Of a stretch of 64,000 bases of DNA, positions 56,454-64,000 are shown in pieces. Numbering within the stretch: the stretch's first letter is position 1; each line of letters begins with the position of its first letter. The DNA lies in assembly GCA_030407005.1 (NCBI GenBank), contig JAUDYN010000007.1:1612001-1676000 (forward strand), read 5' to 3'. The notes below the pieces were generated by a model, which saw only the letters and a list, made by a program, of their open reading frames with translations, did no database searches and was not told the DNA's origin. This DNA comes from Desarmillaria ectypa (lineage: Eukaryota; Basidiomycota; Agaricomycetes; Agaricales; Physalacriaceae). A program made the translations under genes and the position numbers.

Positions 56454-57895
56454 TCAGGCAGCTAATTCATAAACAAATGCAACCGCAACTTTCGCAAACT
56501 CCAAGGAGTGTGTCCAAGAAAAGCCGGTGACGCCAGTGGTGTCACTGGAGCTATGAATTCGGGGGTTGTCGTTACCAGTGACTGCCTCGTAAGGGAAGGT
56601 CGAGGGGTAGCCCGCTTTGTACCAAGAAGCATGATCAGAGCATGCGTACCCACACTACAAAATAAAATTAATAAAATAAAATAAAAAGTAAACGCCATTT
56701 GAAACGGATTGAATAGCAGAAAGGAATTTGACGAACGGCAATATCCATCGTCCATGGGATAGACGCGTATGTGTCAATTATTTCCCCCAGAAAGTCATTC
56801 AAATCATCATCGATGTAATCGGCCTGAATGGCCATGACTTCTTTAGTCCCCGGCTCAAAACTATATCAGCAATACAGATGAGATTCAGATGGGAATTCAA
56901 TGCCGCCAGATCTACTTACTAGCCCGACATATCCAATTCCATGAAGGCAAGAACATCGATGTTGTCATCGGCATAACTGTCGGCGATATCTTGCGACCCA
57001 AGAAGTCCGACTTCTTCAGCAGCGTACCAGTGAAATTCAACTGGGGTCGACGGTTTGAAATCGGCAGCAATGAGAGCCCGGAATGCCTCAATGAGATTAA
57101 CGGAACCAGTTCCATCATCATCAGCGCCGGGTGCGCGACCGGAAGAGGGACTGTTAAGGTTGATTGAGTCCATGTGTGATCCCAGGATAGTGACCGGGGT
57201 CGAAGCTTCAGAGCCGGGGATCTTAGCGATGATGCTAAACTGCTGGAACCGGTGTGAAAACTTGGAAACGGTAACGTCAACACGGTCGCTGGCAATCTAG
57301 GATATTTGTTCAACAGAAAGTAGCTTTCATTGCACTGGTGAATGTTCTTACATCAGAAATGCTATTTAAAATCCAATTGCTTGCTTGTAACCCGGTGCTC
57401 GACGTGTAGTAACGGTTGTTGAAAGTAGTCAAACTCGCGAGATAGTTCTTCATGTTGGAGATGGAGATCGTATTCAGAATATGTTTCACCTCCGACTGTT
57501 TCGACGGAGTGGGAACTCAGCGGTAATCAATATCAAGCAAAATGTAAAAGAAATGTCAGACTCACAAGCTGCTTTACCCGCCGTGACCTTCTTCTCCTTG
57601 GCGGCCAGCTTCTGCTCGAGCTCGTAGACATCGGTCACATCGAACTGAAAAGAAGACGCGAAGGCTTAAGAAAGGTTCTTCTACGATAAGCCAATGAACA
57701 TACGAATTGCACCTCTTCGCGCATGAGCTGCAACTTCTCATCCTCAGTCTTCCATACAGGGTCTTCTCCATCTACGATGCTGAGAAGGCGATATCCTTGA
57801 GCGGATTTCGCTCCGATCTCGTCATGGGTAATAGGCGCCGACTGAACCAATACCAAGGCAGCCAAGAGGGCGAAAGCTGCGACTTGCAACCGCAT
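56454..57895 (-). CDS. Secreted M28 leucine aminopeptidase
   Basis: This two-zinc exopeptidase (family M28E, like fungal leucine aminopeptidase 1) removes N-terminal residues outside the cell. The start MRLQVAAFALLAALVLVQSA is a clear signal peptide, followed by a propeptide (GYRLLSIVDGEDPVW) that is normally cut off. Zinc ligands and catalytic residues are visible in ILGSHMDSIN (His, Asp), APGADDDGTGS (bridging Asp), YAAEEVGLLGS (catalytic and zinc Glu), AFMELDMSG (Asp) and CSDHASW (His). The end is FAKVAVAFVYELAA. The A-rich intron before the last exon has the unusual run AAAATAAAATTAATAAAATA as read on the plus strand. An alternative ATG at 57940 would add 15 residues, but a TATAAA at 57961-57966 is too close to allow it. 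Confidence 0.93.
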
Positions 57896-57960
57896 TATGA
57901 AGAGGACAAAGAGAAAAGGAATAAACAGAGCGAATGACATGCAGTTGCAACCACTCCGAT

Positions 57961-57966
57961 TTTATA
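57961..57966 (-). promoter_or_regulatory. TATA box of the aminopeptidase gene
   Basis: On the minus strand this reads TATAAA, 66 bases upstream of the chosen start codon. It fits a transcription start near 57930 and so favours ATG 57895 over 57940. Confidence 0.5.
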
Positions 57967-58100
57967 CGAGTGAATTGTATCCATGCGTAACCACAAAGAC
58001 ATTATGCAAAGACAGCATCTTTCAGATAGAAGTGCTTTAATAACGCCAAGCCAAGAGATTCACAGGGGGTACACGCGGAGTGAAGACACACACACAAGGC

Positions 58101-58650
58101 TCATTTTATTCGAGGGTGAGGACAGAGAGAAATATCACTCTGCAGAGCCATATGATTTCTAGCCATTTGCTGCAACGAAGCCTCGAATGAAAGTTCAACC
58201 GTGAAAGACCCAAGAAAATACCACGTGCCATGCTGTTTCATATCATACAATCGCAATTCAATCATCCTTATCTCTCGCTGTACCGTATGCTTTCGAGTAA
58301 GTATCACCAGGAAATTGTGGGACTGACTTCTCACGCCCAGTGCCCAGACTTTGATTTTCCGAACTCCGTCACTCCGACAAAATTCAAATTTGTCAATACA
58401 TTTATTATTTGTTCGACCCGGAGTCTTCATATTAGCCCACATCCTTTCCTGCAACATTCGGTCCATTCTGTGGAAGTAGATGTACGAAGTGTCGTTTGGA
58501 TGAACAGGATCCAGAGGACCACCATTTAAGACTAAGCTTACTGTCCTGGACTGTCCTGCATACTAACCGGTCGGAGATAGGTGCCTTTGAGTCCTCCGTA
58601 TCCCCGTATGCGCGATGATCTGCAAGACTTATGAAAGTATTATTTTTCAA
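58101..58650 (-). CDS. Possible small gene, unknown, exons uncertain
   Basis: The minus strand holds a protein-like stretch. It includes MDRMLQERMWANMKTPGRTN, KCIDKFEFCRSDG and, after a plausible intron (GTGAGA to AAAG), IRMIELRLYDMKQHGTWYFL and GSFTVELSFEASLQQM, stopping at 58101. Upstream exons can be drawn in two ways. One joins GGLKGTYLRPVSM through a GTAAGC donor; another uses the acceptor CTTAG near 58530. I do not know the family. The tryptophan- and tyrosine-bearing LYDM-GTWYFLG pattern looks like an ordered domain. Treat boundaries as provisional. Confidence 0.35.
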
Positions 58651-60985
58651 TGGAATGTTTATTACTTATTTATGGATTGTTATTGCCCTATGGGACCGCC
58701 ATCATGAACTGCTTAGTTAACACTCCTAACATCATGGAGACAAATTCCACGGCAAATTGGAAAGAAGAAATGGCACCCCATCTTTTGGTTGAAAATATAT
58801 CCGACGACTCAGCTTGATGTACCCCAACTTCTTTCGGGCCTACCGAGCCGGATATCCTTGCGCTATAAATTCACCATCGGCTATCTTATGGACTATCAAC
58901 GATACCCGAAGGCCAAGCTCATTGAAGTCTGTCGGTCCCGCCTTTTGTCACGGCTCCGAATCCCATGACTTTAATTTTTTTGCAATCATTTTTGCGGAGA
59001 AGCACAACTTCTCCGGGAGATCTTCATTGAATAGACCCTGTACGTCAACCGTGGAATTAACTTACGGTATGATGTGCGAAGATTCTCCGGCTTTATTTAC
59101 GACTGCCAGGCGCATCAACAAATTGGACAAATATATATATGCCTGTATAAGCCCGTGGCAAGGGTCAAAATGCATGGTAACGTCCGAAACAATTGCGCGA
59201 GCCTTATACGTCCACATGAAGCGTGAAGAATTGATAAACTTCAAGTACCATTATGAGTACCCCCCGATGTCAGTCATGCGTATCATGCTCCGCAAGGTAC
59301 TAGTACAATTACTTGATGCCATATGCAAGTATGACGCGAGTTCGTAACATTGTGGATGTATTGTAGGTGGCCCGTATGTGCTATGCTACGTTCATTTTCG
59401 CTCTTGAGACTTGGAGAGACTTGAAATAGCACATTTGTTATTACTGTAAACAGAACACAGGTACGTTTTATACAAATGGTCTCGATTTTGTACCGTATCA
59501 TATGTCCTCCTTGCTCCTGCTCCCTACCCCTTCGCTGCCAATCGCCGTCTGGAGCCGCTGTTACAAAGGGACTTGGAAAGTCAAGTCTTTCCAGCTTCTA
59601 AAACACCACTAGGAAAAGGAACGTCAGTACGTGACCCCGTAATGGATGGGAGAATTACTTCAATTTGTTGGTGCCGGATCCTCCCTTCCACTATCAAAGG
59701 GCGATGTCACACGAAGAAGCGCTTCATCTGCTCAAATGATTCCCTAAGATGATATGCGGAGCCGATCCCAAGGAGAGCCATTATTACACTCACCGACCCT
59801 TGACTCGAGCAGTGCCCTCCAACACGATTGCTCTTCCTCCAACTCTGCAGTATGTCGTTTCAGGGGGATAACCTTTGAACTTGATACATTGATGGCTGAG
59901 AAGATCTAGGTACGTTGAGAATTTTGCGATTCTTGGAGAGGCGATGGCATGTTGCTTGAGACGTTTGAGTTAGCACTTTGGCCACGACCTGGGACTATAT
60001 TTATGTTGAAAGAATGACTCTATTCTGGTTCCGAGCTCGGAAGAAGCAGCCTGTATCAGAGAAGAATGGGCCTCCACAGAGTGACGAAGGAAAATGAGTT
60101 AAAATGGAAACGAACCACGTGAGGCATTACAGCCACCATGACGCGTCGATCCGGCCTTTGTCTCGGAACCAACTTATTGCGCCGCTAGCTGCAAGTTCAT
60201 TTTTTTCATGCAATGGTAGCCCGTCTCGCTTCTTCTTCTAGTTCCTTTAATTTCCGAGCTTCTTCCTTTCTCCTGTGTTCCTGTTGAAGTGGGATGTGGC
60301 CAAAAATTCAGTACCCTCGAAGGTCTTTCAGTCTTTCACAAGGACTTGCTGCTAAGCGCTAATACTCGACTATAAGCTCAAATAAAACTGGACAAGCCTC
60401 CACACATAAAACAGGGACCAATGAACATGACCAAGCCGCCATGGATGAAAGCACAGAGGAAAGTGATTAAGATGACGGCGAGGATCAGAGCTCGGAAGAC
60501 GGCAAGGATGAAAGGCTTTCTGAGGAGAACACCGATTCTAATAGATCTGTAGAGTTGAGCTACCTCGACATCGAAGATACAGGGTCTGCCGACTGTAGCA
60601 CATTTATATGACATTATTTTGGGCACCTAAGAGTTAAATGTAATCACTGCTACCATTTTACAACCAGTCTGCATGAGGCAGAAATAATACTATGCAATCT
60701 CGAACACCAGGTTATTATTATGGGGGTTCCTAATAGCATACGAAAAGGTCGCAACATCATGCCTTGGCTATATGGCTTCGTAAGGACTGGGCAACGCAGA
60801 TAAGAATTATGCCGGACCGTGGTCGCCGCAACTCCCGGCAAATTTTTTCCCAATCTGCTGATGCTCAGACGCGCGATCCGATCATCTTGGTCGATCCCCA
60901 GTGTCATCAAGCTAGAACAAACAAAGATAAATCTTCAACGAGGCCTCGACGTCCAACTTGGACTCAGACTCCATCCATCACCACA

Positions 60986-63099
60986 ATGGCTACCTCTATC
61001 GACGACAAGGTTCCTCATAGCACGTCATCTAGCCCTCTAATTGACTTGGAGAAATCCTTTGTCGATGTACACGCTACTAGTCTTCTCTTGGAGTCGCTTT
61101 CCATGGACTCATTATCAACAGTATCTTCAGAATCTCATATCCCGCCATTCCCTCCTGGATGCATGATACCTATGTCGACGATTCTCAGCGTGTCCCTCAA
61201 GGCGGGGGAACACAACGCGACCATTACTGTCCCTACTCCTCCCCGGCTTCGTACGATGCTGAAGGAAAATCTATGCATCAAAAAGTGGGCAGTACGTTCG
61301 GCTTATCCTGATTTTCCGCATAAAGTTATGAGGTTTTGCAGGAAAATCTTTCTTCTGATACTATTGCACCGGGTCACACACCCTGGGAGGATCCGGAATG
61401 TGTAGACGCGCCAGCATGGAAACCAGAAGGCTCAATGTACCCACCTGAAGAGTTCAAGGAATCTCTTCAAAGCAAGCGCCGCGTTTTTGAATCTAGTCTG
61501 CCAGCTCCTCGGGCATCTACACGAACCTCCACTCCCAAATCAACATACCACCGCGACGCTCTGGTATTTGAACGCGAAATCACGCTCAGAACAGAAGGCG
61601 AGACGAAACGCTGGTCGGTTCAGGTTCCCGCCAACACTATGAAGCCCGATGTGGTCGACATGATGCTACAACTACGCGACTTGAACAAGTATTTCTCTGA
61701 CACCCCTTGTCCTGAGGAGGACGCCATCAATGCGCCCCCCTCACCTCCATCTCTAATGGTCTCCAATTCTCACTTCACCATACCTATATCTCTCGATTCT
61801 TCGGGAACTATCAACTCTAAAGCTGGTGCACCCCCTTCTATAGCGATTCGACGGCAGAAATCGCTTCCGCCTCTCTCCTTGAGCAACAACAAGATGAAAG
61901 ACATCGTATACCCTGACATCCCTACGGCCTTTTTGGGAATGCCCTCATATGCTCCTCATTTCGATCCTGCTAGCGTCGCCAATGAGTCTATGAACTTCGA
62001 GGACATGATTGGAAGTCTGAGGTCACGATGTGCGTCTCTCCAGGTCAAGACTCCCCTGGACGATGACTTCAACAGCATACGGGCCGATGCGCCGCTCGAT
62101 GATGAATGGGCCTTTGCGGACACATTGAAGCAACCTTTTTTTTCGACTCCCTCGAATTATTGTGATACAACGACTCCTTCACATGATTCATTCGCACTCA
62201 TCGCAGGCGATCAGACGGTGTCGTTCGATGAAACATTGGTCGGTAACGATAGTGCTATGGTCAAGTCCCTTGATCCTAATAACCTCGAGTTCTATGGACG
62301 TTCGTCTGGGGTTCCGCCTACTGCATCGGACTACCTTCCTCCCTCGTCACCTCTTCCTTCTTGTCCAGCTCCTACAGGAACCATCTTACCGCGCGGTATA
62401 TTAAAGAGATGCAAAAGCGTCAGATTTGCATCCTCAGACCAGGAATGCGAAATTCAGGTGCAGAGTGATGCAGAGCGACGCCCTCGTCATTCAACGGGCT
62501 CATATACGCCACTTGCTCACCGAACAACGAAGTGCCGTACGATCTATGCTCCCACAAACAAAATAGTACCCCCGCAGGATGTTCCGCCTAACAATAATCA
62601 ATCCACTTTTTTACGTGCAGCCGGATATCAGAAGCCTGAGACTATTATTCGTTCAACAGTCACGTCCTCTCCTCCGCGCGCGATGTCGACACCACCTGTT
62701 GAGAGACGTCCGTCATCTCTCCGTTCCCCAACGAAGACGAGGACCAGACATAGTCAACCTGCGGTATCTTCCTCTACCAGAGCAACGTCAACGACCGAGA
62801 AGCGCGCGCGCTCGCCCACTACGATAACAACAACTCCGGAAGCATCGTTTCCGAAGCCAAGGCCTTCTCACACTTCACCCCTGGGTCGTTACTCTTTTGG
62901 TCGTGCGGCAGTCAATGCGCTTCAAGGAAGTGCTGCTAGTGGTAAGGAAAATAAGGCAAAATCGAGGGCATCGCTATCCCCAGCAGAGTATCTGTCGAAG
63001 TCGATGGTCGATGAGAATTCAGTAAGGCGTGGGAGCCAGGGGGAAATGAAGAGTCGTATGCCGTTACCATTGAGGAATATCTTGACACGATTCAAATAA
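60986..63099 (+). CDS. Disordered protein with RVxF-type motif, unknown
   Basis: Two exons (60986-61291 and 61342-63099) give 687 residues. I do not recognise the family as a whole. The first 200 residues are partly ordered, with MIPMSTILSVSLKAGEHN, GHTPWEDPECVDAPAW and the stretch FEREITLRTEGETKRWSVQV. The rest is rich in Ser, Pro and Thr. At residues 460-464, KSVRF follows RGILKRC, matching the protein phosphatase 1 docking consensus. The tail has many SP/TP sites (SPPRAMSTPP, RSPTKTR) and ends MPLPLRNILTRFK. The ATG at 60986 follows CACCACA, a good leader context; an open frame further upstream lacks protein-like features. Gene reality is well supported by length and clean splicing. Confidence 0.78.
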
Positions 63100-63175
63100 A
63101 CATTCTAAGTATGACGCTATTCACCTATTATGAGGCGGGTCGGATTGGTGACTAACCCGAAAATATCGGAAATAT

Positions 63176-63261
63176 GGCCTGATGGTCTAGTAGTATGATT
63201 CCTTGTTAGGGTGTTCTAAAATCCATCGAGGAGGTCCCGGGTTCAATTCCCGGTCAGGCCC
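63176..63261 (+). tRNA. tRNA-Pro(AGG) with intron
   Basis: The acceptor stem GGCCTGA pairs with TCAGGCC, the T arm carries GGTTCAATTCC (B box), and the D arm TGGTCTAGTAG (A box). The anticodon AGG is at 63208-63210. A 14-nt intron (63212-63225) follows base 37, as usual; the stem CCTTG/CGAGG closes across it. The last base C is the discriminator. A TTTT terminator lies near 63290. Confidence 0.93.
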
Positions 63262-63765
63262 TTCAAGAGGTAGAACTAATTGAAAAAAATTTTCAAGGAA
63301 AAGTCTAGGGTTGCATCCAAAAGTTCAAGACCTCCAGGTTCCAGGGGGGGTTATAGATTTGTACCTCCCTCTCCTGAAGGGGGTGTTTTGATACAATAGT
63401 TGAAAGTGAATGGATGAGCAGCTAACCTCCTGGTCCGAAGCCTCCAGAAAAGTTACCAGATGTTTGACTAGTGATGCTTGAGAAAAGTTGAGTCATAAAA
63501 AAGAAGAGTACAGTGATTGTGGAGTCTGGACTTAATGTACCTTTTTTCTCAATACCCGGGACACCTTCATGGCTTCGCCATAACTTAATATTTTGAACAC
63601 GACCGGCAAGTAAGTATGCTAAAACTACCCCATCGCTACCTTTTAGTGGGACTCCATGAAAAACGGTATTGCTACGAGTTCAACTGCTGAAATTCTCGTG
63701 TTGTCATTCCCTTCAAATGGTGTTCCTTCAAACTTCAGTCTAAAGTAACTTTGAAAAAAGACAGT
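63262..63765. other. Spacer between the two tRNA genes
   Basis: About 500 bases without coding signal. The plus-strand copy ends at the TTTT near 63290 and the minus-strand copy at the A run 63754-63759. Confidence 0.5.
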
Positions 63766-63851
63766 GGGCCTGACCGGGAATTGAACCCGGGACCTCCTCG
63801 ATGGATTTTAGAACACCCTAACAAGGAATCATACTACTAGACCATCAGGCC
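63766..63851 (-). tRNA. tRNA-Pro(AGG) with intron, inverted second copy
   Basis: The complement of this segment is identical to the tRNA at 63176-63261, including the 14-nt intron and the discriminator C. A run of six T on the minus strand (63754-63759) follows as a Pol III terminator. Flanks outside the tRNA are not alike, so the copy is not part of a longer visible duplication. Confidence 0.93.
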
Positions 63852-64000
63852 AACGACCAGAATGGTGTCTGAGTCTATAGGTTCTTGGACGCAACTCCGG
63901 CGACAAACACTGAAAAAATCCAAAAACTATAGAGCCCAGGCTGTAATCATCTCAAGAACCTCCCCGTCCGCGACCTGATCCTCCCCGGCTCATTCCCCTA

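Larger units (their letters stand above)
57896..60985. other. Gene-poor stretch with uncertain gene remains
   Basis: Apart from the doubtful gene at 58101-58650 I support no intact gene here. A 176-codon frame from ATG 58817 to 59347 has no family resemblance and a poor protein-like composition. On the minus strand near 60210-60290 a coiled-coil-like run of charged residues (RRKEEARKLKELEEEARR) is visible. On the plus strand 60430-60611 codes an acidic Ser-rich run broken by one stop. These look like relics. Confidence 0.4.

Noticed and set aside
56658..56692. A-rich AAAATAAAATTAATAAAATA run
   Set aside because: I considered a microsatellite or poly-A relic, but it is the polypyrimidine-type tract of the last aminopeptidase intron on the minus strand.
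58817..59347. 176-codon plus-strand frame
   Set aside because: No domain, many rare-looking residues, and no splice or promoter support. I left it as a remark, not a gene.
1..64000. CRISPR arrays, phage or bacterial-type defence systems
   Set aside because: No repeat-spacer pattern or such genes exist; the window is eukaryotic and intron-rich.

Overview
This window is nuclear DNA of a filamentous basidiomycete, most likely an Agaricomycete. The coding genes are cut by many short introns of about 45-60 bases. The gene set is typical of fungi: an orthodox CDK1, XPF/Rad1, KHA1-type K+/H+ antiporter and Rpn6. The P450 at 6-8.6 kb is CYP63-like, a family known from wood-decay basidiomycetes. Genes lie on both strands with short spacers, and there is no sign of operons, phage or CRISPR.

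Layout. 0.4-5 kb: cdc2/CDK1 (+), NAD(P)H-hydrate dehydratase (+), tafazzin-like acyltransferase (-). 6-8.6 kb: CYP63-like P450 (-). 8.6-10.9 kb: a repeat island with a near-perfect 0.2-kb-arm inverted repeat, a second diverged inverted repeat and an orphan exon. 10.9-19.4 kb: CCCH zinc-finger protein (ZC3H3/Red5 type), XPF/Rad1 nuclease and K+/H+ antiporter (all +). 19.7-26.5 kb: agmatinase (-) divergent from a MATE transporter (+), then an APC amino-acid/GABA permease (-). 27-36.5 kb: PIF1 helicase (-), RPN6 (-) divergent from RPB4 (+), PUS1 (-), xylulokinase (-). 37-44.8 kb: R3H-SUZ RNA-binding protein, AVT-type vacuolar amino-acid transporter and Pol delta subunit Pol32/Cdc27 (all -). 46-50 kb: two proteins of unknown function and a DUF202 membrane protein. 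50-58 kb: methylenetetrahydrofolate reductase (+), ELMO-domain protein (-), secreted M28 aminopeptidase (-). 58-61 kb: a gene-poor stretch with doubtful gene remains. 61-63 kb: an unknown disordered protein with an RVxF-type motif. 63.2-63.9 kb: two identical intron-containing tRNA-Pro(AGG) genes in inverted orientation.

Most genes are housekeeping and do not form a pathway. Several serve DNA replication and repair (XPF, PIF1, Pol32) or the cell cycle (CDK1), but they are scattered. The agmatinase/MATE divergent pair is the only neighbourhood where a shared substrate is plausible.

I rebuilt exon models by hand from splice signals and family alignment from memory. For ten genes I checked that summed exon length is a whole number of codons. 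I did not find a convincing new multi-gene system. The most unusual signals are structural: a 6-nt microexon inside the CDK1 glycine loop, a cluster of GC-AG introns, the foldback repeat, the orphan exon, and the twin tRNA palindrome.
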